Shown: positions 23,721-31,368 of the stretch, piece by piece
Layout of the letters: each line of letters starts with the position of its first letter
How positions within the stretch are numbered: the first letter of the stretch is position 1
Source: Arthrobacter sp. StoSoilB22
GTDB taxonomy: Bacteria; Actinomycetota; Actinomycetes; Actinomycetales; Micrococcaceae
Length of the DNA stretch: 64,000 bases
NCBI RefSeq assembly: GCF_019977315.1
Contig: NZ_AP024652.1
Location: forward strand, 4,464,001 to 4,528,000
Direction: 5' to 3'
Notes under the pieces: generated by a model
What the model was told of the DNA's origin: nothing
Seen by the model: the letters and a program-made list of their open reading frames with translations, nothing else
The model's database searches: none
Program-made: the position numbers and the translations under genes

Positions 23721-24833
23721 GTGAAGCCTGAAAAGGGATCTGTGGAAAAGCTTGAGTCGTCCTTCTTGTCCGCCCGGTACTGGCCGCAGCTAGACGGGCT
23801 CCGAACCGTCAGCATCGCAATAGTCCTCGTCTCTCACATGAGCGACCCCCACATCTGGGGATTTCTCAACGGGTCAATGGGAGTGACTCTCTTCTTTGTG
23901 ATCAGCGGTTTCCTGATCACATCGCTCCTGATCCGCGAGGAACGCCGGCGTGGCCGGGTGTCGATCTTTCAGTTCTATGTAAGAAGGGCCTTTCGCATCC
24001 TGCCGCTTTATTACATTGCGCTTTCAACGGCCGCAGTGGGCGTCTTCGTGTTCGGCCTGGGTGAGGGTCCGGTCAAATTTGCGGAGCGGTTACCGCTCCT
24101 GGCAACGTTCAATGGGGATCTCGCCAGCGGTGGCAGCTTTGTCCACAGTTGGTCGCTTGGCATCGAGGAAAAGTTCTACATCGTGTGGCCGTTCCTCATG
24201 TTCGCCATACCGCTGATAAGAAGGCATCGACTGGCCACGGCCAGCGTTTTGCTCGTCCTCGCCTCCGCGGCCAGTTACTGTGAAGGTGCGCGATACTTCG
24301 GGATTTACACCGCCATTCTTGCCGGTTGCGTCCTTGGCCTCACCATGCACACCCACCGGGGATTCAAGATGGTGTCAAAGCTCGCGCACCCCGGAGTGGC
24401 TGCCGCGCTCATACCTGTAGCTATCACCGCCTACATTCTTGACCCGGTCCTCCCCGGCGGCGCCGAGAGCGGCAATGCGCACGTCCTGTTCTCCTTCACC
24501 GTTGCGCTTCTTTTCCCTTCATTCATCCTTGCTACCTCGCCCCTCACAAGGTTGCTGAGCTGGAAGCCTGTCGCTTTCCTGGGGACCAGGACGTATGCGA
24601 TCTACCTTTTCCACCCTTTCTGCATCGACGTGGTGAGCATGGCTATCCCTGCTGACCAACGAAATTTTGGGCTCGCTATTGTCAGGCTGGTCCTGGCCGC
24701 CGCCATGTCATTCGGTGTTGCAGAGGTACTGGCCCGTACCGTCGAACAGCCGCTGATTCTGTTAGGGAAGCGGTTGACATCCACCTCGAGGCGCACGACT
24801 GCCCTGTACTCAGTACCCGCCAACAAGGCCTAA
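23721..24833 (+). CDS. Acyltransferase family 3 (OafA/YrhL-type) membrane protein
   Basis: 370 residues from a GTG at 23721 with a weak ribosome-binding site. About ten transmembrane helices. Family motifs: LDGLRTVSIAIVLVSH (catalytic His), FFVISGFLITSLL, RRAFRILPLYY, and SWSLGIEEKFYIVWP. No C-terminal SGNH domain. These proteins O-acylate surface sugars, peptidoglycan or exported antibiotics. No polysaccharide genes are nearby, so its acceptor is unknown. Confidence 0.85.
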   Translation: MKPEKGSVEKLESSFLSARYWPQLDGLRTVSIAIVLVSHMSDPHIWGFLNGSMGVTLFFVISGFLITSLLIREERRRGRVSIFQFYVRRAFRILPLYYIALSTAAVGVFVFGLGEGPVKFAERLPLLATFNGDLASGGSFVHSWSLGIEEKFYIVWPFLMFAIPLIRRHRLATASVLLVLASAASYCEGARYFGIYTAILAGCVLGLTMHTHRGFKMVSKLAHPGVAAALIPVAITAYILDPVLPGGAESGNAHVLFSFTVALLFPSFILATSPLTRLLSWKPVAFLGTRTYAIYLFHPFCIDVVSMAIPADQRNFGLAIVRLVLAAAMSFGVAEVLARTVEQPLILLGKRLTSTSRRTTALYSVPANKA

Positions 24834-24906
24834 ACAGGCATCTCTTCTTCTCCGCCGCGAAGTGGGCAGCAACTTTGGCTATCAGAGGGTGACGCAATCC
24901 CGCCGG

Positions 24907-24912
24907 TAGGGT
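24907..24912 (+). promoter_or_regulatory. -10 box TAGGGT, leaderless start
   Basis: TAGGGT is followed by 6 nt and the ATG at 24919 of the ABC ATPase gene. Confidence 0.55.
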
Positions 24913-24918
24913 TGCACC

Positions 24919-25596
24919 ATGGGGAAGGTATTGGAGGCCGAAAGGCTGCTGGTTGGCTATGCCGGGTCTCCGGTTTGCGGCGAAGTGACCGCGACGGTGG
25001 ACGCTGGTGAAGTCCTGGGAATGGTAGGCGTCAACGGCGCCGGAAAGTCCACGGTGGCCCGGACCATTGCGGGACGGCAGAGCGCCCTGGCCGGAGACAT
25101 CAAGGTCCACGGCCTCCTCATCGATCCGGACGCGGTACCGTTCCGTCGGCACGTCTCCGCAGTTTTCGACAACGATCTCTTCTTCCCGTCCCTCACAGTC
25201 CGCGAGCATTTGCTCCTCATTGCCCGTGGGCACTCCCTGGATGACCCCGAAGCTCGCGTTGAAGAAGAACTGGACTTCTTTGGGCTCCTGGGCAGGGCCC
25301 ACGCCATTCCGGATGCGTTGTCCTCCGGCCAGCGCCGCAGGTTACTGCTTGCCTCCGGGCTCATCCGCCCGTCGTCGCTCCTTATCCTGGATGAGCCGGA
25401 ACAGCGGCTGGATCCCACAATGCGCGACGCCCTGGGTGATCGAATCGCCGCGCATGCCCAAGACGGTGGTGCCGTGGTCCTGGTGACCCACGATCCGCAA
25501 CTGCTGCTCGCCACGGCCACCACGTGTTTGGTCATTGGCGAGGAAGTCCAGGAGTTTCACCCCGAGCAGGGGGCCTCGATCATTGCCGGATCCTGA
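24919..25596 (+). CDS. ABC transporter ATP-binding protein
   Basis: 225 residues. Walker A VNGAGKST (about residue 38), signature LSSGQRRRLLLAS (about 137), Walker B LLILDEPEQRLDP (about 156) and the switch histidine in LVTHDP. The signature is SSGQR rather than the usual SGGQ. It is followed by a large membrane protein of the DUF6297 family whose start overlaps it by a few bases. The two likely form an exporter of unknown cargo. Confidence 0.85.
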   Translation: MGKVLEAERLLVGYAGSPVCGEVTATVDAGEVLGMVGVNGAGKSTVARTIAGRQSALAGDIKVHGLLIDPDAVPFRRHVSAVFDNDLFFPSLTVREHLLLIARGHSLDDPEARVEEELDFFGLLGRAHAIPDALSSGQRRRLLLASGLIRPSSLLILDEPEQRLDPTMRDALGDRIAAHAQDGGAVVLVTHDPQLLLATATTCLVIGEEVQEFHPEQGASIIAGS

Positions 25597-27130
25597 CGTG
25601 CTTGCCCTTGAACGTTCCCCGCAATACCGGGAGCTGGCCTCGGACATTGTCCGCTTCACCCGCCAATCCGCCCGGCGCTACAAACGCAACCGGATCTCGT
25701 GGGGAACCCGCTTCGTTGACGCCTACAGCTGGGGACTCGGCATAGGTGTTTCCCTGACCATTGCGGCCTCGTTCGTCCTGGCGCTGCGCAACGAAATCGC
25801 GGAGAGGACATCACCGCAGAACAGCATCATCCGGGCCCAATGGGTGGTGCTGCCGGAGTCCTTGCTGTGGACGTCCATCACACTCGCGGCCCTCCTGGTC
25901 ATCAGCAACCTTGCCCGGAAGCTTGGACCGATATCAGTGAACGGAGCAGAGAGCACTTGGTGGCTCACGCTCCCCGTCGACCGCCGGCCCATGGTTCTGC
26001 CACCCTTCATTCGCAGGGTGGCCCTTACCGCAGCCGGATCAACCATCATCTACCTGCCCTTCAGCATGGTGACCGCTGTTGACCGTGCTCCTGGCGAACA
26101 CGTTCTTGCCGCACTCACCTTCGGAGCTGCGGGTTCCATCGCGGTGACTCTAGCCGCCTTTCAGCAGCTTGCCCTACTGAGTCCGCGGCTTGGCAAGACA
26201 ATTGCGACGGCGGGAGTTCTTGCGTGCTCTGTCCTTCCGGCGTTCTCATCCTCTCCGTGGCCCACAGCACTGGCGACCGTTGCCGCCGTCGGGCTCCTTG
26301 CCGTGGTGGTGCCGCGCGCCGGCCAGGTGCGGGGAGACGAACTGGTACGCGGCGGCGCCGTTGCCGGGCACGCCGGTGCGTCGCTGTTCATGATGGACTC
26401 CAACGAGGTGCTCAGAGCTCTGGGCGGCAATCGTAAGAGGATCGACGGCGGCAGGGCAGCCCGCTTCTACGCCCGCCCCACGCGGGGCCCACTGAGGGCG
26501 CTGATCCGTGCTGACGCCGTGGCCTTCATCAGGCTCAATCCCCCGGTGACGCCGCCGGTCCTGTGGCTCACCGCCTGCATCGCCATACTGCTGGTGAAGG
26601 GTGGCCTACCCGAGTTCGCACAGTTGACGGTGATCGTGATCGCAGGGTGTGCCACGGCTTCCGGACTGGGCGGTGTGGCCCGCAAAACGGCATTGGTCCC
26701 TGAACTCGACGCAATGCTTCCGCTGCATCCGGCACTTGTGCGAACAAGCCGGACACTGATGCCGTGCGTGGCGATGTCCGTGTGGATGGCTGTGCTCTGC
26801 AGTCTGTTGGTGCTGCTCGGGGCTGCGAACCCTGCCTTGATAGGCGTTGGTGCCCTGGCCGGGGTCGGGATGGGTGCCGGGACACTCCGCGCAGCCACCA
26901 GGACCCCACCCGACTGGACCGCCCCGCCGGTGGAGACCCCCTTCGGGCCGGTACCGCGGGCCCAACTCGGCTCCCTGATGCGCGGGCTGGACGTGACCGT
27001 CCTGGCCATGGTTCCGATGCTGCTGGCCCTGTACCTTGGCTACGTACCGACGTCCGTTGTTGCTGTCCAGGCGGCCTTCAGTGCCGGCATCTTCCTGCTG
27101 GTTGTCCTGACACGCCCCAAGCGCTCCTAG
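25583..27130 (+). CDS. DUF6297 family membrane protein, probable ABC permease partner
   Basis: About 515 residues; the start is a TTG at 25583 (GGGGG upstream) or a GTG at 25598, both overlapping or abutting the ABC ATPase stop. About 10-12 hydrophobic segments in two halves separated by a basic cytoplasmic stretch (residues 245-300), the layout of ABC-2-like permeases such as those annotated DUF6297 in actinobacteria. Coupling to the ATPase gene supports a transporter. Substrate unknown. Confidence 0.72.
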   Translation: MPDPDVLALERSPQYRELASDIVRFTRQSARRYKRNRISWGTRFVDAYSWGLGIGVSLTIAASFVLALRNEIAERTSPQNSIIRAQWVVLPESLLWTSITLAALLVISNLARKLGPISVNGAESTWWLTLPVDRRPMVLPPFIRRVALTAAGSTIIYLPFSMVTAVDRAPGEHVLAALTFGAAGSIAVTLAAFQQLALLSPRLGKTIATAGVLACSVLPAFSSSPWPTALATVAAVGLLAVVVPRAGQVRGDELVRGGAVAGHAGASLFMMDSNEVLRALGGNRKRIDGGRAARFYARPTRGPLRALIRADAVAFIRLNPPVTPPVLWLTACIAILLVKGGLPEFAQLTVIVIAGCATASGLGGVARKTALVPELDAMLPLHPALVRTSRTLMPCVAMSVWMAVLCSLLVLLGAANPALIGVGALAGVGMGAGTLRAATRTPPDWTAPPVETPFGPVPRAQLGSLMRGLDVTVLAMVPMLLALYLGYVPTSVVAVQAAFSAGIFLLVVLTRPKRS

Positions 27131-27136
27131 CAGCGC

Positions 27137-27988
27137 TTAGAGCAGCACCGTGCCTTCGATGCACGTGACTGAGGCACCGCCCACCCAGATTTCGCCATCC
27201 TCCGCCCTGACGTGAATACGGCCAGCCCTGCCCAGGACAGTACCTTGGGCGGCAACATACTCGCGGGGAGCCCGGCCGCTGCCGATCAGCCACTGGGCCG
27301 CACCGGCATTGAAACTTCCCGTGACCGGGTCCTCCACCATGGCGTCGCCGGGAATGAACGTACGCACCTCGAAGTCGATGCCGGCCCCGGGCTTGTGGGG
27401 GCCAATGATCCCGACCTTCAGGTCACCCATGGCAGCGAGATCCGGCTCCACGGCCAGGACCTGCTCAGCCGAACCGAGGAGCACGCCGATCCACGTGGGT
27501 CCGTTGACCAGCCACGACGCATCCAGCAGGGCATCCTCGGGCAGCTGCAGGCCGGCAGCGAGCTGCGCCCGCGTATTCTCATCCACCGGACCGAAGCGGG
27601 TCAGCGGTGGCGCAGCGAAAGCCAAGCGACCGGCGTCGTGCTTTACTCGCACCAAACCCGCGCCGCACTCCTGAACCACAACGCCGCCAGTCTTGGGCAC
27701 TCCCCCGGCCTGCAGCCACGTGTGCGCCGAGCCCAACGTAGGGTGGCCAGCGAAAGGGAACTCCTCGCTGCCCGTGAAGATCCGCACCTTATAGTCCGCT
27801 TCGGGGTGGGTGGGAGGGAACAGGAACGTCGTCTCGGAGAGGTTGGTCCAGTTGGCGAAGTGTTGCATCACTTCCGTGCTGAGGCCTAGGGCATCCACCA
27901 CCACCGCGAGCGGATTGCCAAGGTACGGGACCTCAGAGAAGACGTCTACTTGGTGGAACGGGCGAATACGCAGGGCTTCTGAAGTCAC
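27137..27988 (-). CDS. PhzF-family isomerase/epimerase-like protein
   Basis: 283 residues from a GTG at 27988; TAGCCT (27995-28000) ends 6 nt before it, a leaderless start. The diaminopimelate-epimerase-like two-lobe fold is recognised by VDVFSEVPYLGNPLAVVVDA, NLSETTFLFPP, RIFTGSEEFPFAGHPTLGSAH and GDAMVEDPVTGSFNAGAAQWL. The family includes PhzF of phenazine synthesis but most members, like this isolated one, have unknown substrates. No phenazine genes are present. Convergent with the ABC/DUF6297 operon (6 nt apart). Confidence 0.88.
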   Translation of the reverse strand: MTSEALRIRPFHQVDVFSEVPYLGNPLAVVVDALGLSTEVMQHFANWTNLSETTFLFPPTHPEADYKVRIFTGSEEFPFAGHPTLGSAHTWLQAGGVPKTGGVVVQECGAGLVRVKHDAGRLAFAAPPLTRFGPVDENTRAQLAAGLQLPEDALLDASWLVNGPTWIGVLLGSAEQVLAVEPDLAAMGDLKVGIIGPHKPGAGIDFEVRTFIPGDAMVEDPVTGSFNAGAAQWLIGSGRAPREYVAAQGTVLGRAGRIHVRAEDGEIWVGGASVTCIEGTVLL

Positions 27989-28060
27989 CGCTGAAGGCTA
28001 TCACCGGGGTGCTGACCCGATATGCTGACGCACCCGTGGCGCGTCTGCCACACTACCCCT

Positions 28061-28483
28061 ATGGCAGAGAACAAGACCCAACCCACGGACGTCTCCGTGG
28101 AAGAATTCCTGGCCGCGGTGGAACACCCCAAGCGGCGCGAGGACGGCTTTGAATTGCTGGAAATGATGCGCGACATCACCGGCCAGGAAGCCGTCATGTG
28201 GGGCCCGTCAATCGTCGGCTTCGGTAGCTATCACTACAAGTACGAGAGCGGCCGCGAGGGTGACTCAGCCGCCGTCGGGTTCTCTCCGCGCAAGACCAAC
28301 CTGGCGCTGTACGGACTCACTTACAGTCCCGATGCAGACCGTTTGCTACCCGAACTCGGCAAGCACAAGACCGGCGCCGCCTGCCTCTACGTCAACAAGC
28401 TCGATGACGTGGACCGGGGTGTGCTCGCAGAGATGATCCGAACCGGCTACAAGCACGTCATGGAGGAGATCAACACACCGTAA
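28061..28483 (+). CDS. DUF1801 domain protein
   Basis: 140 residues from the ATG at 28061. The N-terminal segment VSVEEFLAAVEHPKRREDGFELLEMMRDITG and the central WGPSIVGFGSYHYKYESG, FSPRKTNLALYG match the DUF1801 (YdhG-like) fold, a small cytoplasmic domain of unknown function. CACACT ends 6 nt before the ATG and may be a weak -10 for a leaderless mRNA. Divergent from the PhzF gene with only 72 nt between starts. Confidence 0.75.
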   Translation: MAENKTQPTDVSVEEFLAAVEHPKRREDGFELLEMMRDITGQEAVMWGPSIVGFGSYHYKYESGREGDSAAVGFSPRKTNLALYGLTYSPDADRLLPELGKHKTGAACLYVNKLDDVDRGVLAEMIRTGYKHVMEEINTP

Positions 28484-28506
28484 TCCCCCGCCAGTTGGGG
28501 GGAAGC

Positions 28507-28543
28507 AAAAGACCCCCACCACCGGAATTCGGTAGCGGGGGCC
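28507..28543 (-). terminator. Terminator of the rpsF-ssb-rpsR-rplI operon
   Basis: On the minus strand a GC-rich hairpin (GGCCCCCGCTACCG ... GGTGGTGGGGGTC) is followed by TCTTTT, 18 nt after the rplI stop. It may also serve the convergent DUF1801 gene. Confidence 0.75.
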
Positions 28544-28560
28544 TTCCTTGCAGTCAGAGA

Positions 28561-29013
28561 CTACTTGCTAGCAACGACCTCGAGGTCGATGACAGCAGAA
28601 ACATCCTCGTGCAGGCGAACGTTGGCCGTGTACGAACCGACAGACTTGATGTGGTTCGGCAGTTCAACGTTGCGCTTGTCGATGGCGCCGAGGCCAGCGG
28701 CCTCAACAGCAGCAGCGACATCAGCAGGCTTGACGGTGCCGAAGAGACGACCGGACTCGCCGGCCTTCACCTCGAGCTTGACCTTCTTGGAGGACAGAGC
28801 CTGAGCCTGTGCCTGTGCAGCTTCAACAGAAGCGTGCGCACGAGCGGCGCGGGCAGCCTTGATGGTCTCAACCTGCTTCTCGCCACCCTTGGTCCAGGTC
28901 AGAGCGAAGCCGCGGGGGAGCAGGAAGTTACGTGCGTAACCGTCCTTGACCTCCACAACATCGCCAGCAGCACCGAGGCCGGTTACTTCGTGGGTCAGAA
29001 TGAGCTTTGCCAT
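28561..29013 (-). CDS. rplI: 50S ribosomal protein L9
   Basis: 150 residues, the usual L9 length. The N-terminal rRNA-binding domain (MAKLILTHEVTGLGAAGDVVEVKDGYARNFL with KDGYARNFL) is joined by a long helix to the C-terminal domain (FGTVKPADVAAAVEAAG, VRLHEDVSAVIDLEVV). L9 binds 23S rRNA domain V and helps translation fidelity. Last gene of the operon, 17 nt after rpsR, followed by the terminator at 28507-28543. dnaB, which often follows it, is elsewhere (11.5-12.9 kb). Confidence 0.97.
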   Translation of the reverse strand: MAKLILTHEVTGLGAAGDVVEVKDGYARNFLLPRGFALTWTKGGEKQVETIKAARAARAHASVEAAQAQAQALSSKKVKLEVKAGESGRLFGTVKPADVAAAVEAAGLGAIDKRNVELPNHIKSVGSYTANVRLHEDVSAVIDLEVVASK

Positions 29014-29030
29014 GTTAGTTAATCCCTTCC

Positions 29031-29270
29031 TTAGCCGCGGCCAGCGCCGGAGTAAGGCAGCAGAGCAACTTCGCGGGCGTTCTTGATTGCCTGGGCGATC
29101 TTGCGCTGTTCCTGAACGGTAACGCCAGTGACGCGACGAGCGCGGATCTTTCCGCGGTCGGAGATGAACTTGCGCAGCAGTGCTACGTCCTTGTAGTCGA
29201 TGACAGTGATGTCAGCGGCCTTCAAGGGGTTGGACTTTGGTTTGGGCTTACGGAGTTCAGCCTTAGCCAT
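29031..29270 (-). CDS. rpsR: 30S ribosomal protein S18, cysteine-free form
   Basis: 79 residues, AAAGGAG before the ATG. IDYKDVALLRKFISDRGKIRARRVTG and QRKIAQAIKNAREVALLPY are the S18 core that binds 16S rRNA and S6. The N-terminal part lacks the cysteines that bind zinc in many S18 proteins, so this copy is zinc-independent. It lies 128 nt after ssb, a gap that holds a 9-bp perfect hairpin (29294-29315). Confidence 0.96.
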   Translation of the reverse strand: MAKAELRKPKPKSNPLKAADITVIDYKDVALLRKFISDRGKIRARRVTGVTVQEQRKIAQAIKNAREVALLPYSGAGRG

Positions 29271-29293
29271 CGTGGAGCTCCTTTTCTATGGAG

Positions 29294-29315
29294 CCCGTGG
29301 ATATTGATCCACGGG
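29294..29315. promoter_or_regulatory. Perfect hairpin between ssb and rpsR
   Basis: CCCGTGGAT (29294-29302) and ATCCACGGG (29307-29315) form a 9-bp stem with a 4-nt loop, ending 8 nt upstream of the AAAGGAG of rpsR in the minus mRNA. It could modulate rpsR translation, act as a processing site or partly terminate. Confidence 0.5.
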
Positions 29316-29398
29316 ATGGTGGTGTTCGACGGCGGTTGTCACCATGGTGCCTTCCGGCACTTACGGTGAGTGTCCGGCGTCGGACGTTTATTTGGTGT

Positions 29399-29980
29399 TT
29401 AGAAGGGAGGTTCGGAATCCGGGCCATTGCCCCAGCCGCCAGCATTGCTGACACCGGGCGTCGCCCAAGGATCATCCTGCTGTTGTGCGGGCTGGTTGCC
29501 GCCCCAGGTTCCACCGGAGTTGCCGCCGCCCTGGTTTCCACCAGGAGCGCCTCCTCCGAAGCCACCGGAATTACCGGCGTTACCGCCACCGAAGCCACCC
29601 TGGCCACCGCCGGAGCGCTGGGTACGGTTGACCTTGGCGTTTGCGTAACGCAGGCTCGGGCCGATTTCATCGACCTCAAGCTCGATTACGGTGCGCTTCT
29701 CGCCTTCTTTTGTCTCGTAAGAACGGCTCTTCAAACGGCCGGAAACGATGACGCGCATGCCCTTGGTAAGGGACTCGGCCACGTTCTCGGCTGCTTCGCG
29801 CCATACCGATGCGCGGAGGAACAGGGTTTCCCCGTCCTTCCACTCATTGGACTGGCGGTCAAAGGTCCGGGGAGTAGAAGCGATGGTGAAGTTCGCTACT
29901 GCTGAGCCAGACGGGGTGAACCGCAGCTCGGGGTCATTGGTGAGATTACCGATGACCGTAATAGTGGTTTCGCCTGCCAT
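29399..29980 (-). CDS. ssb: Single-stranded DNA-binding protein
   Basis: 193 residues. The OB fold occupies residues 1-115 (TTITVIGNLTNDPELRFTPSGSAVANFTIAS ... RTVIELEVDEIGPSLRYA). A Gly/Asn-rich disordered linker of about 60 residues follows, ending in the acidic tip DSEPPF that recruits replication and repair proteins. It binds and protects single-stranded DNA as a tetramer. Standard position between rpsF and rpsR. Confidence 0.97.
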   Translation of the reverse strand: MAGETTITVIGNLTNDPELRFTPSGSAVANFTIASTPRTFDRQSNEWKDGETLFLRASVWREAAENVAESLTKGMRVIVSGRLKSRSYETKEGEKRTVIELEVDEIGPSLRYANAKVNRTQRSGGGQGGFGGGNAGNSGGFGGGAPGGNQGGGNSGGTWGGNQPAQQQDDPWATPGVSNAGGWGNGPDSEPPF

Positions 29981-30029
29981 CTACTGCCTCCTTGTTCGTT
30001 CCTGCGGGTTAAAGATTGGAAGGGGCTGA

Positions 30030-30335
30030 TTACTCAGCAACGACCTTCTGGTCTTCAGGGCGGATGATCTTGGTGCGCATGATCGTCTCGTTGAGAGACA
30101 GCTGGCGATCAAGTTCCTTGGCGGTAGCCGGCGCTGCGGTGAAGTTCACCACGGCGTAGATACCTTCGGACTTCTTCTTGATGTCGTACGCCAGACGGCG
30201 ACGGCCCCAGATGTCAACCTTTTCGATGGTTCCACCATCGGTGGTGATGACATTGAGGAACTTCTGAAGCGACGACTCTACGGTACGCTCTTCGACCTCG
30301 GGGTCGATGATTACCATCAATTCGTAAGGACGCAT
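30030..30335 (-). CDS. rpsF: 30S ribosomal protein S6
   Basis: 101 residues from the ATG at 30335, preceded by a near-perfect AAAGGAGGTG (30345-30354). MRPYELMVIIDPEVEE, WGRRRLAYDIKKKSEGIYAVVNF and LDRQLSLNETIMRTKII are the S6 ferredoxin-like fold. S6 pairs with S18 in the 30S platform. First gene of the operon; its leader (30345-30392) folds so that the ribosome-binding site can be masked. Confidence 0.97.
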   Translation of the reverse strand: MRPYELMVIIDPEVEERTVESSLQKFLNVITTDGGTIEKVDIWGRRRLAYDIKKKSEGIYAVVNFTAAPATAKELDRQLSLNETIMRTKIIRPEDQKVVAE

Positions 30336-30344
30336 ATGTGAACC

Positions 30345-30392
30345 CACCTCCTTTGGGCTAAGCGGTTACGGTATTTCCGTAACAGGAGGTTC
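30345..30392 (-). promoter_or_regulatory. rpsF leader, probable S6:S18 autoregulatory structure
   Basis: In the minus-strand mRNA CCTCCT (within 30384-30390) can pair with the AGGAGG of the ribosome-binding site (within 30347-30352). This closes over an inner hairpin GTTACGG-loop-CCGTAAC (30365-30371 and 30377-30383) that carries CCG. Known S6:S18 leaders present a CCG-containing motif bound by the protein pair, so this looks like one. The identification is by structure and position; no covariance search was possible. Confidence 0.55.
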
Positions 30393-30566
30393 ATTTGCGA
30401 TGCTGCGTTGGCGCTCCCTGGCCTAAACACGGCAAGAAGGCGTAACACAGACTTCAATATCTTAGTGCATCTCCCGCACTCAAAGCTATTCGGCGGAATC
30501 TCCGGCCGAAACCGGCCAAGTTGCGTATGTGGATAACCCGGTGGGGCAGCAAGGAATACTGGGGCT

Positions 30567-30905
30567 ATGACCATTCTGAAGTCCACCATTCTCTTCGTTT
30601 TGGCAGCCGTCGCAGAGATCGGCGGAGCTTGGCTCATCTGGCAGTCCGTGCGCGAAGGCAAAGCGTGGTGGTGGGCAGGGCTTGGCGTCGTGGCGCTGGG
30701 AATTTACGGTTTCTTCGCGGCCTTCCAACCCGAGGCTCACTTCGGCCGGGTCCTGGCGGCCTATGGCGGCGTGTTCATTGCCGGTTCCCTTGCGTGGGGA
30801 ATGCTGATGGACGGCTTCCGGCCGGATCGCTGGGACGTGATCGGCGCCGCCATCTGCATGGTGGGTGTGGGCGTCATCATGTTCGCACCCCGGTCGGGCG
30901 GCTGA
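30567..30905 (+). CDS. YnfA/UPF0060-family small membrane protein
   Basis: 112 residues with four transmembrane helices. The sequence ILKSTILFVLAAVAEIGGAWLIWQ, GIYGFFAAFQP, FGRVLAAYGGVFIAGSLAWG and FRPDRWDVIGAAICMVGVGVIMF follows the UPF0060 pattern closely. The family belongs to the drug/metabolite transporter superfamily (SMR-like); transported compound not settled. AATACT ends 6 nt before the ATG and may give a leaderless mRNA. Confidence 0.9.
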   Translation: MTILKSTILFVLAAVAEIGGAWLIWQSVREGKAWWWAGLGVVALGIYGFFAAFQPEAHFGRVLAAYGGVFIAGSLAWGMLMDGFRPDRWDVIGAAICMVGVGVIMFAPRSGG

Positions 30906-30932
30906 GGCTGGGCCCAGAGCCCAGGTACGACA

Positions 30933-30963
30933 AAACCCCCGGAAGATCATCTTCCGGGGGTTT
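30933..30963. terminator. Bidirectional Rho-independent terminator
   Basis: CCCCCGGAAGAT pairs with ATCTTCCGGGGG, flanked by AAA and TTT. It ends the YnfA gene on the plus strand and the tRNA-Leu transcript on the minus strand. Confidence 0.88.
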
Positions 30964-30968
30964 CTCTG

Positions 30969-31051
30969 TGCGCGGAGGGGGACTTGAACCCCCACCCCCT
31001 TTCGAGGACTAGCACCTCAAGCTAGCGCGTCTGCCATTCCGCCACCCGCGC
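30969..31051 (-). tRNA. tRNA-Leu (anticodon GAG)
   Basis: 83 nt without CCA. Acceptor stem GCGCGGG pairs with TCCGCGC (one G-U), D arm with GGCGGAATGGCAGACGC, anticodon loop CTTGAGGT with anticodon GAG (reads CUC/CUU), a long class-II variable arm, and T loop GGTTCAAGTCC. CCA is not encoded. It is followed at once by the terminator at 30933-30963. Confidence 0.95.
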
Positions 31052-31158
31052 AAGGTGATCAGGAGAAATTATGTTTCGTTTTTCTCCTTGACAGCGACAA
31101 AGACAATAACACGAACGGGAGCAATCCGTGGATTCCAGTTGCGGTGGGAGCCTCCGGC

Positions 31159-31164
31159 TAGGGT
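31159..31164 (+). promoter_or_regulatory. -10 box TAGGGT, leaderless start
   Basis: TAGGGT is followed by 7 nt and the ATG at 31172 of the small membrane protein. Confidence 0.5.
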
Positions 31165-31171
31165 TAGGGCC

Positions 31172-31342
31172 ATGGATGCCACACCGCTTAGCGCCTTGGT
31201 TCTGACCGTTGTTTTCTCAGCGATCGCCCTCTATTTCCTGTACTTCACGATCCGTGCCGGCGTACGGGACGGCATTCTGCAGGCCGACAAAAAACGCAGC
31301 GGGCAAGTTGCCACCAACCAGTCACGCCGTGCAGACCTTTGA
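31172..31342 (+). CDS. Small membrane protein, unknown
   Basis: 56 residues: a hydrophobic helix (LSALVLTVVFSAIALYFLYFTI) followed by a basic cytoplasmic tail (DKKRSGQVATNQSRRADL). No family recognised. The start is supported by a leaderless -10 box (31159-31164) and good codon use. 26 nt upstream of the DUF1345 gene, which has its own -10 box. Confidence 0.55.
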   Translation: MDATPLSALVLTVVFSAIALYFLYFTIRAGVRDGILQADKKRSGQVATNQSRRADL

Positions 31343-31356
31343 GCTCCTCCAGTGGC

Positions 31357-31362
31357 TAGGGT
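31357..31362 (+). promoter_or_regulatory. -10 box TAGGGT, leaderless start
   Basis: TAGGGT is followed by 6 nt and the ATG at 31369 of the DUF1345 gene. Confidence 0.55.
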
Positions 31363-31368
31363 GAGCAC

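Noticed and set aside
23582..23815. 77-codon minus-strand open frame
   Set aside because: It overlaps the acyltransferase start and the inverted repeat, has no ribosome-binding site and no domain.
27137..27988. Phenazine biosynthesis locus
   Set aside because: Only a PhzF-like protein is present; the family is wide and no other phz gene is nearby.
29420..29630. Gly-rich repeats as a structural DNA repeat
   Set aside because: This is the flexible linker of SSB, normal for actinobacteria.
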